A DNA stretch of 64,000 bases from Planotetraspora silvatica. GTDB taxonomy: Bacteria; Actinomycetota; Actinomycetes; Streptosporangiales; Streptosporangiaceae. Under the pieces are notes generated by a model. That model did not search any database. It saw only the letters and a program-made list of their open reading frames with translations, and was not told the origin of the DNA. Positions 30,991-41,300 of the stretch are shown piece by piece. Each line of letters opens with the position of its first letter. Within the stretch, counting starts at the first letter, position 1. The position numbers and the translations under genes are program-made. The stretch lies in NCBI RefSeq assembly GCF_016863315.1, contig NZ_BOOQ01000012.1:19253-83252 (forward strand). Direction: 5' to 3'.

Positions 30991-33276
30991 GTGGTCCCCA
31001 TCACCGATCCACTCAGCTTCGCGGAGGTGCTGCGCCGCCATCGGCACGCGGCGCGTCTCACGTTGGAACAGCTCTCCGAAGCCTCGGGGGTCAGTGCCCG
31101 AAGTCTCTCCAACATGGAGCGGGGACGCAGCAGAGGACCTCAGCACCGGACCGTCACCGCCATCGCGGACGCACTCGCTCTCGATGAGAGCTTCCGTGAA
31201 CAGCTCGTCGAACTGGCGCGGGACGGCCGCCTCCGGGATCACTGGACGCGCCCGGCCGGTCTGTGCGCGCTCCCCCGATCCGTCGGCGACTTCACTGGCC
31301 GGGCCGCGGAGCTGGCCTGGACGAACGATCTCGTTCACGCCGACAACTCGCCGGGGACGGCCGGCGTCGGGCTGCTCACCGGATCTGCCGGTCTGGGGAA
31401 GACCACGTTCGCCGTTCGTGCCGCCCATGCCCTGCGGACCGATTTCCCGGACGGGGTGTTCTTCCTCGATCTGTTCGGCATGTCCCCGCACCCCGTCGCC
31501 GCCGGGGAGGCTCTGGCGCTGCTGCTTCGTGCGCTCGGCGTCGCGGATCACGAAGTACCCAATGACGTCCCCGATCGTGCCTCCTTGTACCGGTCGTTGC
31601 TTGAGGGGAAGCGCGTTCTGGTCGTGCTCGACAACGCCGCCTCCGAGGAGCAGATCCGGCCATTGCTGCCGAGTGGCGGCCACGGCCGGGTCCTGATCAC
31701 CAGCCGCCGACTGCTGGCCGGCCTGGAGGGGGTGCGCAGGCTCAGCCTGGGACCCCTGCCCGTGGCGGAGGCCACCGAACTGCTGACCGGGATTCTGGGC
31801 GACCGCTCCGCATCGGACGGCGAACCGGCGCTGACGCAGCTCGCGCAGCTGTGCGGCGGCTTGCCTCTGGCGTTGCGGATCATCGGGAACCGGCTGGTCA
31901 GCCGTCCCGGCTGGAGCGCCGCCGAGCTCGTCGCCCGGCTGGCGAACGAGGAGCGCCGTCTTGAGCAGCTCAGCGCGGGCGATCTGAAGATCGCTAATGC
32001 GTTCGGGATGTCGTATGAGCAGCTCGCGGCGTCCGCGCGGCGGGTCTTCCGCCGGCTCGCTCTGGTGCCGGGCCGGGACTTCGACGCCGCTCTGGCCGCG
32101 GTCGCCGGCGGGATTTCGGTCGAGGATGCCTGGGATGCCCTTGACGAGCTCGTCGACCTCGGTCTGCTGCAGGACGGCGCGTCGGGCCGGTACCGCTTCC
32201 ATGACCTGGTCCGGCTGTTCGCCCGCGACCGGTTTCGGGAGGAGGACACCTCGGCCGAGCGTGATGCGCTCAGCGGCAGGATGACGTCGTGGCTGTTGCG
32301 GATGGCCACCACCGCAGGGCGGTGGTTCGAACCCGCCTACGGGCGTCCGTCCCGGCCCGACGCCGATCTCGCCGAACTTTCCTCCCCGGAGCAGGCCGAC
32401 CACTGGCTGCGCGTGAACGTGGACAACTGGCTGGGCGCGCTGCGCCACGCGGCGAGCAGCGGCCTGCACTCCGCCGTTCTCGACTGCGCCGAGTCGATGT
32501 ACTGGTTCTCCGACCGGTGGATGCACGTGCCGTACTGGCAGGAGGTCTTCACCTTCGGTGCGGAGGCCGCCGCCGCCCTGGGCGATCCGGCCCGCCAGGC
32601 CACGCAGATGAACTTGCTGGCCTGGGCCCATCTGGTGCCGCGAGACGACCCGGAGACCGCACTGCGGTACACAGCCCGGGCGATCGACCTGGCGACCCGC
32701 AGTGGCGCCACGACGCAGATCGCCTCGGCCCACCACCACGCGGGAGGCGCGCTCCGACGGCTCGGCCGGCTCGATGAGGCCATCGCGGCGGAAACCCAGG
32801 CGGCGCAGATCCACAAGGCCAACGGCGACATGGACCGGTACTGCCACTGTCTCGGCAGTCTCGGCACCTGCCTTCTCGACGCCGGAGATCACACCAAGGC
32901 ACTGGAGCAGTACCTCGACGTGCTGGCCCTGATGAACGACGACCGCTCGGGGATAACGCCGAGCGTCGCGGCGTTCAACCGGCCGATCGTGCTTGCCCGC
33001 ATCGGCGAATGTCTGGGACTGCTCGGCTACCTGGCCGAAGCGATCACCAAGCTCACCGAGGCGATCGGCCTCATGGAGCAGGCTCAGCTGCCCGTCCCGC
33101 AGGCACGCTCCCTGGAGACACTGGCGGCCCTGCTGGCCGACGAGGGCCGGACCGGCGAGAGCCGCCATGCCTACGCGCGGGCGGCCGAGGTGTACGAGGC
33201 CATCGACGACGCCGAGGCGAGCAGCCGCTGCCGCGACCTTGCGGCCGCTTCTCCTCAGCCGCCGAAAGCCGGTTGA
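30991..33276 (+). CDS. XRE-type HTH / NB-ARC ATPase / TPR regulator
   Basis: A 761-residue STAND protein. An XRE helix-turn-helix (residues about 8-65, 'FAEVLRRHRHAARLTLEQLSEASGVSARSLSNMERGRSRGP') leads into an NB-ARC ATPase: P-loop TGSAGLGKTTFAVR (about 130-143), 'RVLVVLDNAAS' and the GLPLALRIIG motif (about 290). A winged-helix part and TPR repeats follow to the end. It resembles the SARP-less AfsR-like regulators of actinomycetes. The start at GTG 30991 is uncertain because the AAGGAG site (30986-30991) abuts it. Confidence 0.9.
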   Translation: MVPITDPLSFAEVLRRHRHAARLTLEQLSEASGVSARSLSNMERGRSRGPQHRTVTAIADALALDESFREQLVELARDGRLRDHWTRPAGLCALPRSVGDFTGRAAELAWTNDLVHADNSPGTAGVGLLTGSAGLGKTTFAVRAAHALRTDFPDGVFFLDLFGMSPHPVAAGEALALLLRALGVADHEVPNDVPDRASLYRSLLEGKRVLVVLDNAASEEQIRPLLPSGGHGRVLITSRRLLAGLEGVRRLSLGPLPVAEATELLTGILGDRSASDGEPALTQLAQLCGGLPLALRIIGNRLVSRPGWSAAELVARLANEERRLEQLSAGDLKIANAFGMSYEQLAASARRVFRRLALVPGRDFDAALAAVAGGISVEDAWDALDELVDLGLLQDGASGRYRFHDLVRLFARDRFREEDTSAERDALSGRMTSWLLRMATTAGRWFEPAYGRPSRPDADLAELSSPEQADHWLRVNVDNWLGALRHAASSGLHSAVLDCAESMYWFSDRWMHVPYWQEVFTFGAEAAAALGDPARQATQMNLLAWAHLVPRDDPETALRYTARAIDLATRSGATTQIASAHHHAGGALRRLGRLDEAIAAETQAAQIHKANGDMDRYCHCLGSLGTCLLDAGDHTKALEQYLDVLALMNDDRSGITPSVAAFNRPIVLARIGECLGLLGYLAEAITKLTEAIGLMEQAQLPVPQARSLETLAALLADEGRTGESRHAYARAAEVYEAIDDAEASSRCRDLAAASPQPPKAG

Positions 33277-33387
33277 GTGTGGAACTTCTTCCTGCTGTTG
33301 TGCATGGTCTGGTTCCTTCCGCGCGACTTGGATTGAACGCACAGGACAGGCGTCAAGCCTGTCCGTCCATCCACGTCAGGAGCGACC

Positions 33388-34068
33388 ATGACGACAATCA
33401 AGAACGTCGTGCTCGTGCACGGCGCCTTCGTGGACGGATCCGGTTGGCAGGGCGTCTACGACGAGCTCGCCACGGACGGTTTCCGCGTCCGGATGGTGCA
33501 GAACCCGACGCTGTCGCTCGACGGTGACGTCGCAGCGACCCGCCAAGTGCTCGACGCGCTCGACGGCCCGGCCGTCCTGGTCGGCCACTCCTACGGCGGG
33601 GCCGTCATCAGCGAAGCCGGTACGCACCCCAACGTGGCGGCGCTGGTCTACATCGCCGCATTCGCCCCCGACAAGGGCGAGTCGGTCGGCACCCTCATCG
33701 CCGACCCGCCGCCCGGGGCGCCGGTGCCGCCGATCCTGCCTCCGCGCGACGGCTTCCTCTATCTCGACCGTGACAAGTTCCACGGCGCGTTCGCCGCAGA
33801 TCTGCCCGCACAACTGGCCGCGTTCATGGCCGACACGCAGGTCCCCTGGGGCGTGGACGCCCTCGCCGGGGTGGTCAACGAGCCGGCCTGGCGGCACAGG
33901 CCCAGCTGGTACCTCGTCGCCACCGAGGACCGCATGATTCCGCCGCCGGTCCAGCGCGTCATGGCCGAACGCGCCGGATCGTTCGTCGTGGAGGCGATCG
34001 GCAGCCACGCCGTCCACGTCTCCCAGCCCGCCGCGGTCGCCGACCTCATCCGCCAGGCAGCCGCCTGA
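33388..34068 (+). CDS. Alpha/beta hydrolase
   Basis: A 226-residue cytosolic hydrolase of the small esterase-like group: HGAFVDGSGW, nucleophile elbow GHSYGGAV with Ser, an Asp in 'ATEDRMIP' and a His near 'IGSHAVHVSQP'. The start ATG 33388 has AGGAG upstream. Its stop shares an A with the start of the following LuxR gene (TGATG, 34066-34070), so hydrolase and regulator are cotranslated. The substrate is unknown. Confidence 0.9.
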   Translation: MTTIKNVVLVHGAFVDGSGWQGVYDELATDGFRVRMVQNPTLSLDGDVAATRQVLDALDGPAVLVGHSYGGAVISEAGTHPNVAALVYIAAFAPDKGESVGTLIADPPPGAPVPPILPPRDGFLYLDRDKFHGAFAADLPAQLAAFMADTQVPWGVDALAGVVNEPAWRHRPSWYLVATEDRMIPPPVQRVMAERAGSFVVEAIGSHAVHVSQPAAVADLIRQAAA

Positions 34069-36842
34069 TGACGGCCGTCATGAGCCTGGGCCTGCCGGTC
34101 GGCGCCCGCGACCGGCCGCTCATCGGCCGCATCGAGGAACAACACGTCCTGACTGGCCTTGTGGCCGGCGTCCGGGAAGGGCTGAGTGGCGTGCTGGTAC
34201 TGGTCGGCGAACCTGGGACCGGCAAGACCCGGCTCCTCGACCAGGCCGCGACGGGTTGTCCGGACGTCCGCGTCGTCAGGATCGCCGGTGTGGAGTCCGA
34301 GGTGCATCTCGGCTTCGCCGCGTTGCACCGCCTCCTGCGCCCCTGGTCGCCTCGTATCGAGAGCCTTCCCACCCCGCAGCGCGACGCGTTGCGCTCGGCG
34401 TTCGGCCAGGTGGCCGGAGTCGCGGCCGACCGGTACCTCGTCGGCATGGCGGCTCTCACGCTTCTCGCCGATGCCGCCTCGGTCCAGCCCCTGCTGTGCG
34501 TGGTGGACGACGTGCAGTGGCTGGACCGGGAATCGGCCGGAGCCTTGGCGTTCGTCGCTCGCCGCCTCCATGCCGAAGCCGTGGGGCTCCTGTTCGCCAC
34601 CCGCCCCCGCTCTGACGGTTCGGCCCTCTTCGACGGGCTACCCGTCATGGCGGTGTCCGGGCTGCCCGATCGCGATGCCGGGAGGCTGCTGTCGACGAGC
34701 GTCGCCGGACGTCTCGACGACGCGGTGGCCGCGAAGATCGTCACCGGCACCGGCGGCAACCCGCTGGCGTTGATCGAGCTCGCCCGCACGCTCACCGCTG
34801 AGCAGTTGTCGGGCCGTGCCCCCTTGCCCAGCCCTCTCCCGGTCGGCCCGCTCCTCGAAACACATTTCCTGCAGCAGATCCAGTCCCTCCCCGCGGATAC
34901 CCGGACCCTGCTCCTCGTCGTCGCCGCCGCGCCGCCCGGAGACCAGTCGCTGCTCTGGCGGGCCGCCGGTCACCTGGGGATCGCCGCGAGCGCGGCGGAC
35001 ACCGCGCTGTCCGCGGGCGTTCTAACCCACCACGACTCCCTGGACTTCCGGCATCCGTTGATCCGCTCCGCCGTCTACCGGGGCGCCGACGCGGTGGAGC
35101 GGCGTAGCATCCACGCCGCCCTCGCCGCCGTGAGCGATCCGGATCGCGACCGGGACCACCGCGCGTGGCATCGCGCGCACGCCACGATCGGCCTCGACGA
35201 AGAGGTCGCGGCGGAGCTCGAAAGAGCCTCGGAGCACGCACGTTCCCGCGGCGGCCACGCGGAACAGGCCGCCTTCCTGTCCCGCGCGGCGGAGCTCACT
35301 CCCGATGCCCGCGATCAGGCCGCGCGGCTCGTCGCAGCCGCACACGCCTACGTCGTGGTCGGAGAGTCGGTCGCGGCGCGGGAGATGCTCGGCCGTGCCG
35401 AGCCCGGTCTGGACCGTCCCGTGCTGCGCGCCCGTGCGCGGCAGATAAGGGCGACGGCCGAGCTGTACCTCGGCCGGGTCGCCGCCGCCCCTGCGATTCT
35501 CCTGGAGGCCGCCGAGTCGATCGCCGACCTGGATCCTCGTCTGTCGCGGAAAATGATGTTCGAAGCACTCCAGGTGGCTCTGATCACATACGACCGCTCC
35601 GTCGGAGTCACCCCGCAGGGCCTCGCTCGCGCGGTGCTGGCGTCACCTGCGATGGAGTCGACGGAGCCGACCTTCTCCGACCTCCTGCTCAACGCCTACG
35701 CCACACGCATCGCCGTCGGCCACCGGCCCGCCGTGCCGTTGCTGCGCGGCGCGCTGGAAGCCCTGCACACGGACGGAAGCCTCGCGGAGGACGGCCTGCC
35801 GCTGGCGGCGGTCAGCATGTTCGCGTCCGAAGACGTGTGGGACGACGAGGGAGGATGGCGGGCGTGGAAGCGGCTCGAAGCCTTCGATCGCGAGAACGGA
35901 GCGCTGGGCGCTCTGCGGACCACACTCATGGTCGGATCCATGTGGGAGCTGCGCGCGGGCCGGTTCTCAGCGGCGGGCGCGCTGCAGGACGAGCTCGCTG
36001 ATCTCTCCAGCATGATCGGACAGCCGTCCTCCGGAGACATCCAGCGGATCGAGCTCCTGGCATGGAGCGGTAGAGAGGCCGAGACACGGGCGCTGGCGGT
36101 CGCCGCGCGGACCGGCTCGACCGTCGGTCTCGTCGACTTCGCCAGTAACTGCATGGCAGTGCTGGAGCTGAGCCTCGGCCGCTACGCCGAAGCACTGGCC
36201 TGCGTCCTTCCGTCATTCGAGGCCGACAGGCCGGGCACCGGCACCAGATCGTTGCACGAGATCGTCGAGGCAGGAGTACGGAGCGGCGACCACGTCGCCG
36301 CGAAGGCGGCCCTCACCCGTCTGGAGGAGCGCGCCCTGGCCGCTGACACCGCCTGGGGCCTCGGCCTGCTCACCCGCTGCAGGGCGCTGATGGTCGACGA
36401 CGAGCACGCCGAGCGGCTCTACCGCGAGTCGATCGAGCTGCTCGGCCACACGCGGATCACGACCGAAACCGCGCGAAGCCACCTCCTGTTCGGCGAGTGG
36501 CTCCTGCGGCGCAAGCGCCGCAGCGACGCGCGCCCGGAGCTGCGAACTGCCTACGAGATGTTCACGGGAATGGGCGCCGCGGCGTTCGCCGAACGAGCCC
36601 GAGCCGAACTGTCGGCGACCGGCGAACACCCCCGCAAACGAACCGCCCCCAACGCCAATGCCCTGACCCCCCGTGAAAAGCAGATCGCGACCCTCGCCGC
36701 TTCCGGCGCCACCAACAGCGAAATCGCCGCCCGCCTGTTCCTCAGCACCTCGACCATCGAATACCACCTCAACAAGATCTTCCGAAAACTCGACATCACC
36801 TCCCGCCGAAAACTCGCTCCCCTCCTGCAAAACGCGCCCTGA
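34068..36842 (+). CDS. Large ATP-binding LuxR family regulator (LAL)
   Basis: A 924-residue STAND-type activator: Walker A VGEPGTGKTRLL (about residues 44-55), Walker B 'LLCVVDDVQWLDRES' (about 143-157), a long helical repeat region, and the LuxR helix-turn-helix 'LTPREKQIATLAASGATNSEIAARLFLSTSTIEYHLNKIFRKLDITSRRKL' at the end. It is coupled to the hydrolase gene upstream by TGATG, an unusual tight pairing of a giant regulator with an enzyme. Its ligand and targets are unknown. Confidence 0.92.
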   Translation: MTAVMSLGLPVGARDRPLIGRIEEQHVLTGLVAGVREGLSGVLVLVGEPGTGKTRLLDQAATGCPDVRVVRIAGVESEVHLGFAALHRLLRPWSPRIESLPTPQRDALRSAFGQVAGVAADRYLVGMAALTLLADAASVQPLLCVVDDVQWLDRESAGALAFVARRLHAEAVGLLFATRPRSDGSALFDGLPVMAVSGLPDRDAGRLLSTSVAGRLDDAVAAKIVTGTGGNPLALIELARTLTAEQLSGRAPLPSPLPVGPLLETHFLQQIQSLPADTRTLLLVVAAAPPGDQSLLWRAAGHLGIAASAADTALSAGVLTHHDSLDFRHPLIRSAVYRGADAVERRSIHAALAAVSDPDRDRDHRAWHRAHATIGLDEEVAAELERASEHARSRGGHAEQAAFLSRAAELTPDARDQAARLVAAAHAYVVVGESVAAREMLGRAEPGLDRPVLRARARQIRATAELYLGRVAAAPAILLEAAESIADLDPRLSRKMMFEALQVALITYDRSVGVTPQGLARAVLASPAMESTEPTFSDLLLNAYATRIAVGHRPAVPLLRGALEALHTDGSLAEDGLPLAAVSMFASEDVWDDEGGWRAWKRLEAFDRENGALGALRTTLMVGSMWELRAGRFSAAGALQDELADLSSMIGQPSSGDIQRIELLAWSGREAETRALAVAARTGSTVGLVDFASNCMAVLELSLGRYAEALACVLPSFEADRPGTGTRSLHEIVEAGVRSGDHVAAKAALTRLEERALAADTAWGLGLLTRCRALMVDDEHAERLYRESIELLGHTRITTETARSHLLFGEWLLRRKRRSDARPELRTAYEMFTGMGAAAFAERARAELSATGEHPRKRTAPNANALTPREKQIATLAASGATNSEIAARLFLSTSTIEYHLNKIFRKLDITSRRKLAPLLQNAP

Positions 36843-37013
36843 CCAAAGCAGACCAGGAATGTCCACCTCGCCTGAACGCCCCCGCACGTTCCTCGATCGG
36901 GACCCGGGTGACGCTCCGGGAGGCGATGGAGACCGCCATGGTCGCGCTGGAGCACACGGTCGGCACGCCCCCGCCATGACGGGCCGGCTGGATCCTGCCC
37001 GCGCAGACAGCCG

Positions 37014-37574
37014 TCACCAGAGCGAGAAGAAGCTGCGCAGCGGGTGGGGATGGTACGAGTCGAACAGCGCGAAGTTGATGAAGGGGGTAGAAGCCACTGC
37101 GAGCAGGGCGAAGGCGCGGTTGAGCTCGGTCATCGATTGCGGATGACGGCGGTTGCCCTCGGTGTCGATGGCCGCATCAGCGGATGCGTGCCCCTCCCCG
37201 GGGACGGACCGGTCGGCCGGGGATTCGCGTCGCGAGAGCACCTTGCCGACCAAGGCCGCGGCGCCGGTGAGAACCGTACAGGCGACGAGCACGTCCTTGG
37301 CGGTCACCATGACTCTCACGTCTTTGTCCAGGGACCGACCGTAAAGAGTTCTTCGCTCACTCAGCCATCCCACCGCGATGGCGGCGTTGACGAGCAGATC
37401 GTAGATGGAGTCGCTCATGCCGGGCCGAGCGTCAGTAGTCGTCTCAGCGGGCCCACCGGCGGCTTCGGGCCGCTCACCGGTACGGCCGGGCGTAGGTTTG
37501 CCGAACGCGGCGGCGGCCAGGCCGAGGCGGCCGATCGAAGCGGTCGCGGTCTGCGCGATCGTCACGGTCCTCAC
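37014..37574 (-). CDS. Uncharacterised membrane protein, tandem paralogue A
   Basis: A 186-residue protein with hydrophobic stretches around residues 58-72, 88-110 and 150-170. A soluble loop with 'DTEGNRRHPQSMTELNRAF' lies between the last two. The neighbour at 37586-38101 is clearly homologous: both share 'ASI..LG.AAA', 'GWL.E..TL', the 'D.EGN....S' loop, 'LNR.FA', 'TP..NF' and an aromatic C-terminal end. It starts at GTG 37574, 11 bases after the neighbour's stop, so they form an operon. I do not recognise the family. Confidence 0.75.
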   Translation of the reverse strand: MRTVTIAQTATASIGRLGLAAAAFGKPTPGRTGERPEAAGGPAETTTDARPGMSDSIYDLLVNAAIAVGWLSERRTLYGRSLDKDVRVMVTAKDVLVACTVLTGAAALVGKVLSRRESPADRSVPGEGHASADAAIDTEGNRRHPQSMTELNRAFALLAVASTPFINFALFDSYHPHPLRSFFSLW

Positions 37575-37585
37575 CGCCGGTTTCG

Positions 37586-38101
37586 TCAGGTGAACAGCCG
37601 GAAGATCGTGCCGGGCCGGTAGGAGCGCAAGATGTTGAAGTTCACGCTGGGAGTGAGACCGATCGCACCGGCCGCGAATACTCGGTTCAGCATCTTCATC
37701 GCCGTGAAGCAGCGGTAGTAGCGTCTCCCGCGCCGGGAGGAGTCGGACGTGAGGTTGCCCTCCGCGTCCAGCGGCAGCCCCTGTGGGAACTCATGCTTTA
37801 CGAGTCGGCCGGCGGCGATGGTGGCGATGTTCGTGAGCGCGGATCCGAGGACGGCGAGATCCTTGAGCCTGACCGCGTCGTCCGTCGCTTGATCGAGGTG
37901 GTGCTGCGTCCTCAGGGTGTGCTGCTCGATCAGCCAGCCCCCGGCGAGCATCGTGTTCGCCGCGACGTCGTACCTGCTCCACAGCTCCCTGGCCCCAGCA
38001 TCACCTGTCTTGCTGGGGCGCAGTCCCTATGGGCCGCCGACGAGAGCAGCGGCGGCGCCCAGTTGGTGGATGGACGCCGCAGAAGTCGTGAGCAAACTCA
38101 T
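37586..38101 (-). pseudogene. Tandem paralogue B with an in-frame TAG stop
   Basis: Starting at ATG 38101, 24 codons (MSLLTTSAASIHQLGAAAAL...) match the N-terminus of paralogue A (TASIGRLGLAAAAFG). They are followed by TAG at 38027-38029, after which the same frame stays open for about 147 codons to 37586 and matches the rest of paralogue A. Downstream of the TAG the first ATG is at 37951, which would make a 121-residue protein lacking the N-terminal part. Either a nonsense mutation, a suppressed stop, or a shortened but working gene. The full length without the stop is about 170 residues. Confidence 0.75.
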
Positions 38102-38346
38102 CGTGACCCCCGCGTTGAATGCGGCTCACAAGGCTTCTCATGGCGACCCGCGAGATGACGGGTCAGTGCTACGTCCTCTAACCAAGACTGTGACCTGCCG
38201 TTTCTCATGTCAAGCGCACGTCCGGAGGCCCACCGATGCCCTCTGGCGTACGGGCGCGAGTCTGCAGCCGGGCGATCGACGCCGCCACGCGGAGTCGGGA
38301 TCTCGAAGTCCATCGCAGGCGTCCGCGGTCGGCCTGGTATGCGACA

Positions 38347-38379
38347 GGGCCGCCTTCGATCTGCATCGGAAGGCGGCCC
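38347..38379 (-). terminator. Terminator of the secreted nuclease gene
   Basis: GGGCCGCCTTC (38347-38357) and GAAGGCGGCCC (38369-38379) are perfect 11-bp arms, 20 bases past the nuclease stop. The region 38102-38346 otherwise shows nothing. Confidence 0.75.
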
Positions 38380-38398
38380 CATCTCCATCGGACTCCGG

Positions 38399-41300
38399 TC
38401 AGCTGATGGGCTGCCAGGGGCCGTACTGCTGGCCGGGCGCCTGGTTACGGGTCCACCACTGCGCCTTGTACTTCTTGTCCTTGTAGACGACGACGTCGCC
38501 GGAGTTGAAGACCCGGGACGGGGTCCAGATGGCGGTGCCGTCGGCCGCGGTCTCCATCTGCTCCCATGGGCCGTTGGGGTCGCCCGGCTTCTGGTTCTGC
38601 GTCCACCACATGGCCAGCCAGGTCGAGCCCTGGTAGGTCACCGTGTCGCCGTTGTTGTACACCTTCGAGGCGTTCCAGGCCGGCGCGACGGGCGTGACCG
38701 GAAGGTTCAGCCCGACGATGACCGGGTCGTGGTCGGAGGCCGCGAACGGGTCGGTGCCGTTGAACAGTTGAGCGGCGTTGTAGTTGTAGCGGCTGTAGCC
38801 GTAGGCCACGGACTCCTGCGCGTTGATCTGCCACACGTCCGCGCCGGTCGCCATCGCCTTCGCGGCCGCGTTGGCCAGCACGTGGTCGAGGGAGCCCTGC
38901 AGGCCGTTGAAGGAGTACGTCGACTCCGACGGGTCGAACGTGCTGCCCAGGTCGGTGTAGCCGGCGGCGTACAGGACCTGCATCGGGTCCTCGTGCGTGT
39001 AAGCGTTGAAGTCGCCGAGCAGGAAGATCCGGTCGGTGCCGAGGCCCGACGCCGCCTGCGACGCGAACACCGAGAGATCCTGCGCCTGGCGGACCCGGGT
39101 CGCGTTGAACGCGCCCTGGTCGACCGCCGGGGAGGAGGTGTCCTCGAGGTCGCCGTCGTAGAGCGGAGTGCCGGCGCCCTTCGACTTCAGGTGGTTGGCC
39201 ACGACGAGGAACGCGTCCTTGTCGGTGGCGCCGGCCTTCTTGAAGCCCTGGGCCAGCGGCTGGCGGGCGATCGAGAACGGCTGGCCGGGGCCGGAGTCGC
39301 CGGTCAGCACGGTCGACGCTCCGACCAGGGTGACGTCGGCCGGCTTGTAGATGAAGGCGGTACGGATGACGTCCTGCTGGGACAGCGGCGGCAGCTTGTC
39401 GGTGGACGGCGTCGGCGCGTAGGCCCAGACGTTCGAGCCGGCGGCCGCGTTGAGCGCGTCGACGAGGCCGGCCAGCGCGGTGTCACGCGGCTCACCGAAC
39501 TTGGCGGAGTTCTCGACCTCCTCCAGCGACACGATGCTCGCGCCGAGCCGGTTGATACCGGTGACGATCTTCGCCTGCTGGCGGGCGAAGTTGACGTCGT
39601 CGGCCGCGCCGCGCGGGCCGGAGCCGCCGTCGGTGCCGGTGCACGTGTTGACCGCGATCCGGTTGCCCTGCCGGTCCGTGTAGTACGTGCAGCTGCCCAG
39701 TCCCTTGGCGACGTAGTCCTCGCCGGTCATGGGGAAGTAGTTCTGGACGTTGAACGTGGCCAGGCGGATGTCGCCACTGACGGCCGCCGGCCGCTGGTTG
39801 CCGGTACGGAGGTCGCTGAAGGTGGCGACGGCCGAACCGTCGTCGGTGACCTGCTGCCTCGGCTGGAAGTTCCACAGCGAGAACCGGTACTCGAGGACCA
39901 CCGGCTCGTGGAAGGTGACCTTCGAGCCCACCGTGACCGGGTGGGTCGTGGTCAGCCACGGCAGAGGAGTGTTGCGGGCGCTGCTGGTGCTGTAGTTCGT
40001 GCTGGAGCCGTCGTCGAGCGTCACCATCCGGGCGGCGTTGTCGGCCGCGACGGCCTTCGCCTCGGTGCTGCCCGCGGTTCCGGCGTCGGTCGGCTGGCGC
40101 AGCGGCTTGTCGCCCGCGGCCAGCGTGAAGGAGCCGTAGAAGTTCGCGTCGTAGTTGTCCGACACCGTGAAGTCGCCCTGCGGGGTGATCAGCTCACCCT
40201 CGTGCGCCTCCTTCGCGGCGTCGGTCGCCAGGTCCGACCACGCGATCTGGTCCGGGACGACGGCCGGCAGCGCGGTGGCGAGCTTGGTCACCGTCGGGGA
40301 CTGGATCTCGGTCTCGCCCTGGAACTCGGTGACCTCGCCGGTCACCTGGACGCTGTCGCCGATCGTGACCTGGCCGGCCGACGCCGACCCGTAGACGAAC
40401 ACCGCGTCGGAGGCGTCCGGGGTCTTGTCGTCGGCCTTGGTGCCGCCGGCGCCACCGGTCTCCAGGAAGAAGCCGTTGAAGCCGCCGGTCGCGTAGACAG
40501 CGGTCACGACACCCTCGGTCGTGACGGTCTGCCCCTTGTACGGCGAGGTGTCGGTGTTCGTGCCCTGGATCGACGCGATCGGGGTGATGGTCGAAGCGGC
40601 CTCGGTGACCTTGAAGGTGAAGGTCGCCGAACCGGTCGCACCGGTCGAGTCGGCGGCGGTCACCGTCACCGACGACGTGCCGGGCGAGGTGGGAGTACCC
40701 GAGACGGTGCCGTCCGAGGAGATCGTCAGCCCGGCGGGCAGTCCGGTCGCCGTCCAGGTGTACGGCGCGGTGCCGCCGGAGGCCTGCAGGTCGATCGGTG
40801 TGATCGCCGTGCCGGAGACGGCGCTCTGCGCGCCGGGGCTCGTGACCGTGATCGTCCCGGTGCCGCCACCGGGGTTCCCGGCGTCGGAGGCGGCGTTCTG
40901 GGGGTTCGGAGCGGCGACGTGGAAGTCGGCCGCGTTGTCATCGGTGTCCGCGCCGTCCGCGGCGCGCTGGTAGCTCAGGGTCAGCGAGTTACCCGTCGGA
41001 GCGTTCGCCTCCGGAGAGTTGCTGGTTCCCCAGCCGATCTTGTCGATCACCGTGCCGTCGGTGGGAAGCACACCCGAGGTGCTGGCCGCGATGAACAGCG
41101 TGCCGCCTCCCGCGCCCGGGTTGACGCTCCCGCCTGTGCTCAGATCGGGGGTCGGCAGCGGCGAGCCCGGGTTGGTGCTCGCGTTGTTGCTCGGCAACTG
41201 GATGAGGAAGTGGCCGTGGCCGGCGACCGTCCCGGAAAGCGGGAACACCTGCGAACCGCTCGGGACCACGGTGCTCGTGGGCGCGCGGTACTGGAGGGTG

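Noticed and set aside
30967..33342. A 791-codon antisense frame over the XRE-NB-ARC gene
   Set aside because: Shadow frame; no motif or ribosome site.
36859..36978. Short coding-like stretch (VTLREAMETAMVALEHTVGTPPP and stop) downstream of the LuxR gene
   Set aside because: It reads like the end of a protein but has no start with a ribosome site and no longer frame; at most a gene relic.
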